Assembly: GCF_001613165.1 (NCBI RefSeq)
Contig: NZ_BDBV01000062.1
Span: 62,001-126,000, forward strand
Direction: 5' to 3'
Origin: Nocardia mexicana NBRC 108244
GTDB taxonomy: Bacteria; Actinomycetota; Actinomycetes; Mycobacteriales; Mycobacteriaceae
Length of the DNA stretch: 64,000 bases
The notes below the pieces were generated by a model. The model saw nothing but the letters and a program-made list of their open reading frames with translations, searched no databases and was not told the DNA's origin. Made by a program: the position numbers and the translations under genes. Below are positions 44,792 through 53,009 of the stretch, piece after piece (position 1 is the first letter of the stretch; every line of letters starts with the position of its first letter).

Positions 44792-46549
44792 ATGGCAGAA
44801 CGGCAGGGGGCCGTCTCGCGGAGAACGATGCTTCGCGGGTCGGCGGGTGTACTTGTCGGGGGGATGACGGCGGGCGCGGCGATGCGGCGACCGGGGCGGG
44901 CTGCGGCGGATGCGGGTCCGCGGGTCGCGGTATTCGGGGGTGGCGTGGCCGGTCTCACCGCTGCCCACGAGTTGGCCGAGCGCGGTTTCGGGGTGACGCT
45001 CTACGAGCGGCGCGCGCTGGGCGGCAAGGCGCGCAGCATCCCGGTCCCCGGTACCGGCCGCGACGGCCGCCCCGAACTGCCCGGCGAGCACGGGTTCCGC
45101 TTCTTTCCCGGCTTCTATCACCACCTTCCGGACACCATGCGGCGAATCCCGTTCCCCGGCAAGGCAAACGGAGTGTGGAGCAATCTGGTCCCTGCGGCGG
45201 AGGCGCGGTTCTCCCGGCAGGACACCGACGACGCCATTCTTCCCATGCGCAGCGGCGGCAGCCGGGGATGGGCCGGTCCGGACGACTTCCGGCAGACCGT
45301 GGCATCGCTCGTCGCCACCTCCACGCGGATGCCCGCGGCCGATGCCGCCTACTTCGCCAACCGCCTGCTGGTATTCAACAGCAGCTGCGACGCCCGCAGA
45401 TTCGGCCAGTGGGAGAACCTGCCCTGGCGCGACTTCGTCGGTGCGCGGGGACGTTCGCACGAGTTCCGCGCCCTGCTGTCGCGCACGCTGACCACGCTGC
45501 TGGTGGCCGCGAAGGACGAGCACGCCAGCGCCCGCACCATCGGGAACATGGGGGAGCAGTTTCTCGGCAACCCGCTCGAGATCGGCAATGACGGCCCGCT
45601 GGACCGGGTCCTCGACGGGCCCACCAACGAGGCGTGGATAGATCCGTGGGTCCGGCACCTGCGTGAGCTGGGTGTGCGTTTCGTGACCGCCGAGTTGCGC
45701 GGCCTGGACGTGCGCGACGGCCGGATCTCGGGTGCCCGGATCTCCGACGGAAATACCGTCGCCGCAGACTATTTCGTATCGGCGGTGCCGGTCGAGGTCG
45801 CCCGCGCACTGTGGACGCCCGAGATCCTCGACGTGCAACCGGAATTGGCCGCGATGGATCGGCTGGTCACCGACTGGATGGCCGGGATTCAGTTCTATCT
45901 GCGGCGCCCGGTACATATCGCTCGCGGGCACACCGCGTACGTCGATTCACCCTGGTCGCTGACCTCGATCGCGCAGAACCAATTCTGGTCGCGCGCAAAG
46001 CTTTCCCACTACGGCGACGGCACCGTGCAGGACTGCCTGTCGGTGGATGTCTCCGACTGGAGCACGCCCGGTGTGCTGTTCGGCAAACCGGCCGCAGAAT
46101 GCACCCACGACGAGATCGCCCGCGAGGTCTGGGCGCAACTGCAGGAGCATCTGAAGGGTTCCGCGGAACTGCGCGACGGGGACCTGCACTCGTGGTCCCT
46201 CGATCCCGGCATCACCTGGGATGCCGCGCGGCGCGGCAACCGCAACGCCGATCCGCTGTTGATCAATACGGCCGGGTCCTGGTCGGCGCGTCCACAATCG
46301 CACGGCGCGCTCGAAAACCTGTTCCTGGCAGGCGATTACGTGCGAACCAACGTGGACCTCGCAACCATGGAGGGAGCGTGTGAGTCGGCCCGCACGGCGG
46401 TGAACGCACTGCTGGACGTGTCCGGTTCCGATGCCGAACGCTGTCGGCTGTTCACGCTGTATCGGGCAGCGGAGCTGGAACCGCTGCGCCGACTCGACGC
46501 GGGGCGCTACGCGAGCGGGCAGCCCAATCTGTTCGATGTGCCGGTCTGA
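44792..46549 (+). CDS. Tat-exported FAD-dependent amine-oxidase/desaturase-like protein
   Basis: 585 residues. The N-terminus carries a twin-arginine signal (SRRTMLRG plus hydrophobic core). FAD-binding VFGGGVAGLTAAHELAERG is at about 47-65, followed by the NAD(P)-binding-8/amine-oxidase domain (GGKARSIPV, then the C-terminal FAD segment LFLAGDYVRTNVDLATMEGA). It resembles phytoene-desaturase or hydroxysqualene-dehydroxylase-like flavoproteins, but those are usually cytoplasmic. The substrate is unknown. A CFD-like covalent His is not evident. Confidence 0.8.
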   Translation: MAERQGAVSRRTMLRGSAGVLVGGMTAGAAMRRPGRAAADAGPRVAVFGGGVAGLTAAHELAERGFGVTLYERRALGGKARSIPVPGTGRDGRPELPGEHGFRFFPGFYHHLPDTMRRIPFPGKANGVWSNLVPAAEARFSRQDTDDAILPMRSGGSRGWAGPDDFRQTVASLVATSTRMPAADAAYFANRLLVFNSSCDARRFGQWENLPWRDFVGARGRSHEFRALLSRTLTTLLVAAKDEHASARTIGNMGEQFLGNPLEIGNDGPLDRVLDGPTNEAWIDPWVRHLRELGVRFVTAELRGLDVRDGRISGARISDGNTVAADYFVSAVPVEVARALWTPEILDVQPELAAMDRLVTDWMAGIQFYLRRPVHIARGHTAYVDSPWSLTSIAQNQFWSRAKLSHYGDGTVQDCLSVDVSDWSTPGVLFGKPAAECTHDEIAREVWAQLQEHLKGSAELRDGDLHSWSLDPGITWDAARRGNRNADPLLINTAGSWSARPQSHGALENLFLAGDYVRTNVDLATMEGACESARTAVNALLDVSGSDAERCRLFTLYRAAELEPLRRLDAGRYASGQPNLFDVPV

Positions 46550-46607
46550 GAATTCGATTGCTCACAAACCCCTGGCGTCGCGCGACGATCGGCAGTTCAA
46601 TCATGGG

Positions 46608-47234
46608 ATGAGTGAGATCACGACCGCCGCCGAGCTGCGTGAGCTGCTCGGCGAGCCGAACCATCGCGCGGCCACCAAGGAACGTGTCGCGCTGCATTCG
46701 CGCGACCGGCAGTGGATCGCCACCTCCCCCTTCGTCGTGCTGGCGACCAGCGACGCCGACGGCAACTGCGACGCCTCGCCGAAGGGCGATCCGGCGGGCT
46801 TCGTGCAGGTCGTGGACGACCGGACCATCGCGATCCCGGAGCGCCCGGGCAACCGCCGCGCGGACGGCTACCTCAATATTCTCGCCAATCCGCATGTGGG
46901 CGTGATCTTCCTGATCCCCGGCCGCAACGAGACCCTGCGGATCAACGGCCGTGCCCGCCTGGTGCGCGACGCGCCGTACTTCGACGACATGATCGTCAAG
47001 GGCCATCGCCCGGTGCTGGCCGTCGAGGTCGCGATCGAGCAGATCTTCTTCCACTGCGCCAAGGCGTTCATGCGCAGCAGCCTGTGGAAACCGCAGGGCT
47101 GGCCGGTCGACGAGCTGCCCGGCCCCGCCCGGTTGGCCAAGGAAGTGCAGCCCCACATCACCGAGTCCGTCGAGCAGTTGGAGCAGTACTACTCGCCGGA
47201 GACCTACGAAAAGCTGCTGTACGAGCGCCGGTAG
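46608..47234 (+). CDS. PPOX-class flavin-nucleotide-binding protein
   Basis: 208 residues with the split-barrel fold of pyridoxamine-phosphate-oxidase-like proteins (MSMEG_1061-like subgroup): FVVLATSDADGNCDASPKGDPAGF, then IPERPGNRRADGYLNILANP with the FMN/F420 phosphate-binding Arg residues, and LIPGRNETLRINGRA. It binds FMN or F420; the substrate is unknown. ATG 46608 is chosen by family similarity. Confidence 0.85.
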   Translation: MSEITTAAELRELLGEPNHRAATKERVALHSRDRQWIATSPFVVLATSDADGNCDASPKGDPAGFVQVVDDRTIAIPERPGNRRADGYLNILANPHVGVIFLIPGRNETLRINGRARLVRDAPYFDDMIVKGHRPVLAVEVAIEQIFFHCAKAFMRSSLWKPQGWPVDELPGPARLAKEVQPHITESVEQLEQYYSPETYEKLLYERR

Positions 47235-47290
47235 TCAAGCTCACGTCGGCCGCTCGCGCGCTGGGAACGCCCCACCAATAAACTCGCGGC

Positions 47291-48526
47291 GTGGCAGACA
47301 TCTCGGTGCGCGGACGGCTCGCGCTGCGCGCGGCGGCGACGGCGTCCTGGGCCTCGCAGAAGGCCGGTCGCGGTAAGGGTTCGATGATCGGTGGCCTGAT
47401 TGCGCTGCTGATCGATCCGAAGCTGATGACCCAGCTCGGCCGCGGGCGGCGCACGGTGCTGGTGACCGGCACCAACGGCAAGTCCACCACCACCCGGATG
47501 ACTGCGGCCGCGCTCGGCACGCTGGGGCGGGTGGTGACCCAGGCCGACGGCGCCAATATGGACGCCGGGATCGTGTCGGCGCTGAGTACCGATCGCACCG
47601 CGCCGCTGGCCGCGATCGAGGTGGACGAGCTGCACCTGCCCCATGTCGCCGACGCGCTGGACCCGGCCGCGGTGGTGCTGCTGAATCTGTCTCGCGACCA
47701 GCTGGACCGGGTCGGCGAGATCAACATGATCGAACGCAAGCTGCGCGCGGGCATGGCGCGGCACCCCGATACGGTCCTCATCGCCAACTGCGACGACGTG
47801 CTGATCACCTCCATCGCCTACGACCATCCCAACGTGGTGTGGGTGGCCGCCGGGAGCGGCTGGGCGGTCGACGCCACCAGCTGCCCGCGCAGCGGCGAGC
47901 CGATCGTGTGGGAGGGTACGCACTGGCGCAGCACCGGTGCCGACTTCCATCGCCCGGAGCCGGATTGGTGGGTGGACGAGGAACACCTGTACGGGCCGGA
48001 CGGCCTGAAACTCCCACTGCACCTTGCGCTTCCGGGCCGCGCCAATCGCGGTAACGCGGCACAGGCGGTGGCGGCGTCGGTCGCGCTGGGCGTGCGGGCC
48101 GAGGCGGCGGCCGAGGCGTCCGGAACGGTGCGCGAGATCGCCGGGCGCTACCGCAGCGTGCAGGTGGGCGACCGCCGCGCGCGGCTGCTGCTGGCCAAGA
48201 ATCCGGCCGGTTGGCAGGAGGCGCTGTCGATGATCGACCCGGCCGCAACGGGTTTGGTGATCGCGGTCAACGGCCAGGTGCCCGACGGAGAGGATCTGTC
48301 GTGGCTGTGGGATGTGCGCTTCGAGCATTTCGAGGGCACCCAGGTGGTGGCCGCCGGTGAGCGCGCCACCGATCTCGCGGTGCGCCTCACCTACGCCGGG
48401 GTGGAGCACACCACGGTGCCGAATCCGTTGCGCGCCATCGCTTCCTGCCCTCCTGGTCAGGTGGAGGTGCTGGCCAACTACACCGCGTTCCGCGACCTGA
48501 ACCGCGATCTGGAGGGCCGGACATGA
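47291..48526 (+). CDS. murT: Lipid II isoglutaminyl synthase subunit MurT
   Basis: 411 residues of the Mur-ligase superfamily with C-terminal DUF1727. The P-loop TGTNGKSTTTRM is at 59-70, and EVDELHLP and LNLSRDQLDR follow. With GatD it amidates the alpha-carboxyl of D-Glu in lipid II to D-iso-glutamine, using ATP and glutamine-derived ammonia. The zinc ribbon seen in Gram-positive MurT (four cysteines) is missing here; only one of those cysteines (DATSCPRSGEP) remains. The downstream gatD is separated by an unusual 80-bp insertion. Confidence 0.94.
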   Translation: MADISVRGRLALRAAATASWASQKAGRGKGSMIGGLIALLIDPKLMTQLGRGRRTVLVTGTNGKSTTTRMTAAALGTLGRVVTQADGANMDAGIVSALSTDRTAPLAAIEVDELHLPHVADALDPAAVVLLNLSRDQLDRVGEINMIERKLRAGMARHPDTVLIANCDDVLITSIAYDHPNVVWVAAGSGWAVDATSCPRSGEPIVWEGTHWRSTGADFHRPEPDWWVDEEHLYGPDGLKLPLHLALPGRANRGNAAQAVAASVALGVRAEAAAEASGTVREIAGRYRSVQVGDRRARLLLAKNPAGWQEALSMIDPAATGLVIAVNGQVPDGEDLSWLWDVRFEHFEGTQVVAAGERATDLAVRLTYAGVEHTTVPNPLRAIASCPPGQVEVLANYTAFRDLNRDLEGRT

Positions 48527-48602
48527 GCGAGCTTGCGAGCGAACAATCAACACAGCCGGGCTGTTCGCTCGTGCTGGAGCCGAGCGCCAGCGAGGTGGAG
48601 GC
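48523..48602. mobile_element. 80-bp palindromic insertion flanked by an 8-bp duplication
   Basis: ATGAGCGA occurs at 48523-48530 and again at 48603-48610, as expected for a target duplication of an ancestral murT/gatD ATGA overlap. Inside, CGAGCGAACA (48536-48545) and TGTTCGCTCG (48562-48571) are exact inverted repeats, and GCTGG…CCAGC (48573-48591) is a second hairpin. It has no transposase, so it would be non-autonomous. Confidence 0.6.
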
Positions 48603-48606
48603 ATGA
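48523..48606 (+). CDS. Bridging mini-ORF between murT and gatD
   Basis: A 27-codon frame (starts MSELASEQSTQPGCS, ends SASEVEA) whose ATG overlaps the murT stop (ATGA at 48523) and whose TGA overlaps the gatD start (ATGA at 48603). It would pass a ribosome from murT to gatD. No protein family is recognised; its role is probably translational coupling, not a product. Confidence 0.5.
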   Translation: MSELASEQSTQPGCSLVLEPSASEVEA

Positions 48607-49313
48607 GCGAATCGACCGTGCGCGTCGGGCTGGTGCTGCCCGATGTGATGGGGACCTACGGCGACGGCGGCAACGCGGTGGTGCTGCGGCAGCGGCTGCG
48701 GCTGCGCGGATACTCCGCCGAGATCGTCGAGATCACCCTGAACGACCCGGTCCCCGAATCGCTGGACGTCTATCTGCTGGGCGGCGCGGAGGATTCGGCG
48801 CAGCGGCTGGCCACCCGGCACCTGCAGCGCTATCCGGGCATGCAGCAGGCCGCCGCGAGAGGCGTTCCGGTGCTGGCGATCTGCGCCGCGATTCAGGTGC
48901 TGGGCCACTGGTACGAGACCTCCGGCGGCGAGCGGGTCGACGGCGTCGGCCTGTTCGACGTCACCACCGCACCGCAGGCCGAGCGATCCATCGGCGAGGT
49001 GGCCACCACGCCGCTCCTCCCCGGCCTCTCGGCCCCGCTGACCGGTTTCGAAAACCACCGCGGCGGAACGAAACTCGGCAGCGACGCGTCCGGTCTGGCG
49101 CGGGTCACCCGCGGCGTCGGGAACGGGGTGGGCGACGGCCTGGAGGGCGTCGTCCAGGGCTCGGTACTGGGCACCTACATGCACGGCCCCGCCCTGGCCC
49201 GCAATCCGGAACTCGCCGACTACCTGCTCATGCGCGCCCTGGGCGTCGACGAACTCTCGCCGCTGGACCTGCCCGAGGTCGACCAGCTGCGCCGCGAACG
49301 CCTGCGCGCCTGA
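48603..49313 (+). CDS. gatD: Lipid II isoglutaminyl synthase glutaminase subunit GatD
   Basis: 236 residues of the CobB/CobQ-like class I amidotransferases. The nucleophile is Cys94 in LAICAAIQVLG, matching Cys94 of the S. aureus enzyme, and the catalytic His194 lies in GTYMHGP. It frees ammonia from glutamine for MurT. It forms an operon with murT. The stop lies two bases before the convergent vapC stop. Confidence 0.94.
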   Translation: MSESTVRVGLVLPDVMGTYGDGGNAVVLRQRLRLRGYSAEIVEITLNDPVPESLDVYLLGGAEDSAQRLATRHLQRYPGMQQAAARGVPVLAICAAIQVLGHWYETSGGERVDGVGLFDVTTAPQAERSIGEVATTPLLPGLSAPLTGFENHRGGTKLGSDASGLARVTRGVGNGVGDGLEGVVQGSVLGTYMHGPALARNPELADYLLMRALGVDELSPLDLPEVDQLRRERLRA

Positions 49314-49315
49314 TT

Positions 49316-49720
49316 TCAGACAGCCAGAATGGGAACGTCGTATTTTCGGCAGTACGGATCACGCGTGACCAATATCAGGTTCTCGCACTGCGCTTGTGCA
49401 ACGAGAATGCGATCGAACGGGTCACGGTGAATCAATGGCAGGCGCCCGGCTGCGAGGGCATGTTCACAGTCGATATTCAGCTGAACGAAGCCACTGTCAC
49501 GAATCCGTTCCGGCAGATCTTCAGGTCCATCGAGCTTGCCGATGGTTTGTTTGATCGCGACCTCCCACACGGTCGCAGAACTCACGTACACATCCGGTTC
49601 GTGGGCGAGACGTTCCTTGACATCGTCTCGCAAGGCCGGATCGGCGTTGAGCCACCACACTGCGACGTGCGTGTCCAGCAGCAAGCCACTCGCGGGCGGA
49701 TCACCCGCGAACTCATTCAC
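49316..49720 (-). CDS. vapC: PIN-domain ribonuclease toxin (VapC family)
   Basis: 134 residues with a PIN fold: LLLDTHVAVWWL (Asp16), SATVWEVAIKQ (Glu), and HRDPFDRILVAQA followed by TRD (acidic cluster). These coordinate Mg/Mn for RNA cleavage. It is preceded by its antitoxin with a four-base overlap (49717-49720). The family cleaves tRNA or rRNA and halts growth until neutralised. Confidence 0.9.
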   Translation of the reverse strand: MNEFAGDPPASGLLLDTHVAVWWLNADPALRDDVKERLAHEPDVYVSSATVWEVAIKQTIGKLDGPEDLPERIRDSGFVQLNIDCEHALAAGRLPLIHRDPFDRILVAQAQCENLILVTRDPYCRKYDVPILAV

Positions 49721-49992
49721 GGCAGCATTCCGAAGTCACGGGCTATCTGTTCGTTCGTCTCGTCCGAGTCCCAATCGGGTGAGAGTGTGAGTCGACCGCG
49801 CAACGAGCCGTAACTGGTCCGATTGACCCGCCGCACCAGTGGCACCACCTTCGCCACTGGATGGCCAGCACGGCTGATGACGATCTCTTCCCCTCGCTCG
49901 ACTCGTTCGATGATGCGGGACAGCTGCGTCTTCGCTTCGTGGATATTGAACTGCCCGGGAGCATCGAACCGCTCAGCAGCATTGCCTGCCAT
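49717..49992 (-). CDS. vapB: Antitoxin of the Phd/YefM type
   Basis: 91 residues. The N-terminal DNA-binding/dimer domain FNIHEAKTQLSRIIERVERG is the Phd/YefM pattern, and EEIVISRAGHPVAKVVPL follows. The C-terminal part (RLTLSPDWDSDETNEQIARDFG) would wrap the toxin. It represses its own promoter and neutralises the downstream PIN toxin. Confidence 0.88.
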   Translation of the reverse strand: MAGNAAERFDAPGQFNIHEAKTQLSRIIERVERGEEIVISRAGHPVAKVVPLVRRVNRTSYGSLRGRLTLSPDWDSDETNEQIARDFGMLP

Positions 49993-49997
49993 GACAC

Positions 49998-50012
49998 CTC
50001 CTTAGCTAGGAG
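49998..50012. promoter_or_regulatory. Candidate autoregulatory site of the toxin-antitoxin operon
   Basis: Inverted arms CTCCT (49998-50002) and AGGAG (50008-50012) overlap the antitoxin ribosome binding site, a typical place for antitoxin-complex binding. Short, so tentative. Confidence 0.35.
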
Positions 50013-50101
50013 CTTAGTCCATAGGTGAGATCGTCGCCAGTGGTCTGTGTTGGGGGCGGTCATGTCGCCATGTCGGCGGTGATGTGACCTGAGCACGCTG
50101 T

Positions 50102-50116
50102 ATAGCAGCATGCTAT
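50102..50116. promoter_or_regulatory. Palindrome ATAGCA-GCA-TGCTAT
   Basis: Perfect 6-bp arms with a 3-base centre, in the AT-richer stretch between the antitoxin and the cholesterol-oxidase-like gene. It could be an operator for either; no regulator is identified. Confidence 0.4.
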
Positions 50117-50211
50117 GTATCTGAGCTGATGGCGACCCCGAATCTGTTGAGCCGGAAGGCATCTGCCGGGTACTCTTCGCGCGGCCATGCGCGATGAGGG
50201 AGGTGGCCCGG

Positions 50212-51834
50212 GTGCGCAGACGTACCTTCATGAAGGCCGCCGGAGCGGCGGCGCTGCTGGGTGCGGCCGGGTCCGCGCACGGCGTCGGTACCGCTGCGGC
50301 CGATCCGCTCTGGAACGAGCTGTTCCGCGGCTGGGTGCCGGAGATCTTCGCACCGCTGCCGGATCCCCCCGAGCATTCGCCCGCCATCGTCGTCGGCTCC
50401 GGATTCGGCGCGGCGGTCACGGCGCTGCGGCTGGCCGAGGCGGGCATCGCGAACACCGTCCTGGAGCGCGGCTCGCGCTGGCCGAACGATCCGTGGCGGG
50501 AGATCTTTACCGGCGACGACCTGCCCGACGGGCGCGGCTTCTGGCATCGCACCAGCTTCACCGGCGTCACCAAGGTGCCCATGCAGTTCGCCGACTTCGG
50601 CGGCGTCCTCGACGTCACCGAGTTCAACGGAATCGACGTGTGGCGCGCAGCGGCCGTGGGCGGTGGCTCGATCGTGTTCACGGGTGCGATGGTCGCCCCG
50701 GAGCGCCGCTGGTTCGACCAGATCTTCGGCGGCGCCGTCGATTTCGACGAGATGGACCGGGTGTACTACCCGAGGGTGCGGCAGCAGCTGCGGCTGAGCC
50801 CGCTGCCGCCCGACCTGTACGGCACGTCCCCGTTCAGCCATTCGCGGCGCTGGGACGAGCAGGTGCGCAAGGCCGGCTACCAGCCGCAGGCCAACGACTC
50901 CATCTTCAACTGGGACATCCTGCGTGGCGAATTGTCCGGCGGGACAAGGCCTTCCGCGACGGCCGCGCGAAGCAATCTCGGCAACTCGAACGGCGCGAAG
51001 TTCGACCTGAACCAGAACTACCTGAAATACGCCCAGGGGACCGGCAAGTCGGGGGTGTACGCGGGCCATCGTGTCGACTCCATCGCGCAGGAGCCGGGCG
51101 GCCGCTACGTCGTCACCGTGACCAAGCTGGATCCGACCGGCGCGGTGCTGGCCACCCGCACCCTCACCTGCGACCGGCTGTTCCTCGGCGCGGGCTCGGT
51201 CGGCACCTCCGAACTGCTGGTGCGCGCCCAGGCCACCGGCGCGCTGCCACGCCTGAACGAGCACATCGGCGACGGCTGGGGCACCAACGGCGACGTCGTG
51301 CTGGCCCGGGTCGACAATTCGCTGTCGGGCACCGGTCAGGGCGTGCCGAGCGTCAGCCGCATCTTCGACGACTCCGGAATGCCGCTGACCCTGGAAAGCT
51401 GGTTCATTCCCGGCATTCCGATGGAGACCGGCGCGCTGGCGTCGCTCGGCATGGTGCTGGACCCGACCCGTGCCCGCTTCGGCTACGACGCCGGTCGCAA
51501 CAGGGCCACCCTGAGCTGGCCGCGCCCTGCCCAGGACCAGGTCGTCCAGGCATGCCGGGCGGTCGACCAACGCATCGCCCAGCGCGCAGGCGCCGTATTC
51601 GACTACGTCACCCCGCTCGGCTACGACGCCAACGCCGTCTTCACCGCCCACCCGCTGGGCGGGGCGGTGCTGGGCCGCGCCACCGACAACTACGGCCGGG
51701 TGCACGGGCATCCGGGGTTGTACGTGGTGGACGGTGCGGCGATTCCGGGCAGTACGGGCACGGTGAATCCCTCGCTCACCATCACCGCCCTCGCCGAACG
51801 CAACGTGGAAGCGATCATCCGCGCCGGTAAGTGA
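50212..51834 (+). CDS. Tat-exported cholesterol-oxidase-like GMC oxidoreductase
   Basis: About 540 residues. The twin-arginine signal MRRRTFMKAAGAAALLGAAG comes first. FAD binding follows: IVVGSGFGAAVTALRLAEAG, then VGGGSIVFTGAM. The C-terminal GMC-type active-site segment AHPLGGAVLGRATDNYGRVHG and GTVNPSLTITALAERNV match class I cholesterol oxidases (ChoD/ChoA), which oxidise and isomerise 3-beta-hydroxysterols. GTG 50212 is preferred because GGGAGG lies 8 bases upstream; ATG 50194 is also possible. A secreted sterol oxidase suits a saprophyte such as Nocardia. Confidence 0.88.
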   Translation: MRRRTFMKAAGAAALLGAAGSAHGVGTAAADPLWNELFRGWVPEIFAPLPDPPEHSPAIVVGSGFGAAVTALRLAEAGIANTVLERGSRWPNDPWREIFTGDDLPDGRGFWHRTSFTGVTKVPMQFADFGGVLDVTEFNGIDVWRAAAVGGGSIVFTGAMVAPERRWFDQIFGGAVDFDEMDRVYYPRVRQQLRLSPLPPDLYGTSPFSHSRRWDEQVRKAGYQPQANDSIFNWDILRGELSGGTRPSATAARSNLGNSNGAKFDLNQNYLKYAQGTGKSGVYAGHRVDSIAQEPGGRYVVTVTKLDPTGAVLATRTLTCDRLFLGAGSVGTSELLVRAQATGALPRLNEHIGDGWGTNGDVVLARVDNSLSGTGQGVPSVSRIFDDSGMPLTLESWFIPGIPMETGALASLGMVLDPTRARFGYDAGRNRATLSWPRPAQDQVVQACRAVDQRIAQRAGAVFDYVTPLGYDANAVFTAHPLGGAVLGRATDNYGRVHGHPGLYVVDGAAIPGSTGTVNPSLTITALAERNVEAIIRAGK

Positions 51835-51835
51835 G

Positions 51836-51914
51836 CGGCCGGAAAAGAATCCCGCCCGGCGCCCCGCTGTCCCGGCAGGCGCTCCACTTTCCCGGCATGC
51901 TTTTGGCCGGGATC
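51836..51914. repeat. Hairpin/repeat element (family locus C)
   Basis: The right hairpin is TCCCGGC (51890-51896), loop ATGCTTTTG, GCCGGGA (51906-51912), then TC. To its left are two shorter copies of the CCCGGC box (about 51856 and 51871). Just after the TGA stop of the oxidase (51832-51834) lies a degenerate opposite-facing copy (GGCCGGAAAAG…CCCG). The rest of the 272-bp gap to 52107 holds nothing else I can identify. Confidence 0.75.
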
Positions 51915-52106
51915 CCCATATGCGGGAGTGGCTCGCCCGTGCGCTTGTCGGATGATGTCGCGAGCCGGATGGCGTAATTGTGACGCGTGGCGTGCTCGGG
52001 ACGTCTGCGGATGCGACGGTGTGATCCGGTTGCCGCCCGAGATCTGCCCGATGGTTGCCCGGAGCTATTACCCTCGGCGGGACCGTTCGATGTGGAAGGG
52101 ATCGCC

Positions 52107-52958
52107 GTGTCGCAGTACAGCACCGGTACGGACGCTTGGGGTCGGACCGGCACGGGGTGGGCGGGCAAGCCCGAGCCCGCGGCCGGGCCGGAGAAGTACC
52201 CGCGCAAACCACCGGCGCTGTGGACGGATTTCGTCATGCTCGCGCTGGCCGTGGTGTCGGTGGTGCTGGTCGGCTGGGTGACCTTCTTCTCGGTCCCGCC
52301 CGGCGCGTACCACGCGATCGTGATCGCCGACTACACCATCTGCGCGATATTCGCCGCCGAGTTCCTGTGGCGCTGGCACCGCGCGGGCTGGCCGTGGACG
52401 TTCCCGTTCGTGTACTGGTACGAGGTGCTGGGCATGATCCCGGTGACCAGCCCGCTGTTCCGCGGCTTCCGGTTGCTGCGCATCGTGGTGATCCTGGTGC
52501 GGCTGGCCCGCGTCGCCGACCGCGCCTTCGGCGACCGGGTGACCGCGGCCGTGGTGAACCGCTCGGTCGGCACGATCGTCGAGACCATCAAGCGCCCGGT
52601 GACGATGGCGGTGCTGGAGGAGGTCGCGACGGTGCTGCGGGCGGGGCAGTACACCCGCAATATCGCCGCCGCCCTGGAGGAGAACCGCGGCGAACTCGAC
52701 GCCATGATCGTGGAGTTGATCCGCAAGGATCCGCAGATCGGCCGGGTGCGCTACCTGCCCTTCCACGAGGACATCATCCGGACCATCGCCGATATCAGCT
52801 TCCGCATCCTGTTCCAGGCCCTGTCCGACCCGCGCACCGACGAACTGATCGGAGACGTGTTGCGGGAGAACGTGAATCAAATGCGCGAGGCAGTCCGAGA
52901 GGGCGTCCAGGTCCCCGAGACCGTAGCCCACGCGGCCCCCGCGCCCCGAGAGCGCTGA
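52107..52958 (+). CDS. Voltage-sensor-like membrane protein without a pore
   Basis: About 283 residues. Four helices at about 40-65, 70-95, 100-125 and 125-150 resemble a voltage-sensing domain: S2 YTICAIFAAEFLWRW, S3-like region, and S4 FRLLRIVVILVRLARVADR with spaced arginines. There is no pore helix or TVGYG filter, so it is not a K channel by itself. A long cytoplasmic tail follows. GTG 52107 follows GAAGGG; the frame is open upstream without signal. A relative of proton-channel or sensor domains is possible; function unknown. Confidence 0.65.
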   Translation: MSQYSTGTDAWGRTGTGWAGKPEPAAGPEKYPRKPPALWTDFVMLALAVVSVVLVGWVTFFSVPPGAYHAIVIADYTICAIFAAEFLWRWHRAGWPWTFPFVYWYEVLGMIPVTSPLFRGFRLLRIVVILVRLARVADRAFGDRVTAAVVNRSVGTIVETIKRPVTMAVLEEVATVLRAGQYTRNIAAALEENRGELDAMIVELIRKDPQIGRVRYLPFHEDIIRTIADISFRILFQALSDPRTDELIGDVLRENVNQMREAVREGVQVPETVAHAAPAPRER

Positions 52959-52971
52959 CGCCATTCCCGGC

Positions 52972-53009
52972 ATGCCATCCCCTCTTTCCCGGCATGCTTT
53001 TGGCCGGGA
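52972..53009. repeat. Hairpin/repeat element (family locus D)
   Basis: One short unit (TTCCCGGCATGCCATCCCC) is followed by the hairpin TCCCGGC (52987-52993), loop ATGCTTTTG, GCCGGGA (53003-53009). The hairpin runs directly into the TGA stop of the minus-strand LtrA gene (53012-53010), just as locus B is fused to the recR stop. It sits between two convergent genes, so it may end transcription for both. Confidence 0.85.

Noticed and set aside
48523..48602. Integrated transposon with its own transposase
   Set aside because: The insert is only 80 bp, so at most a non-autonomous element.
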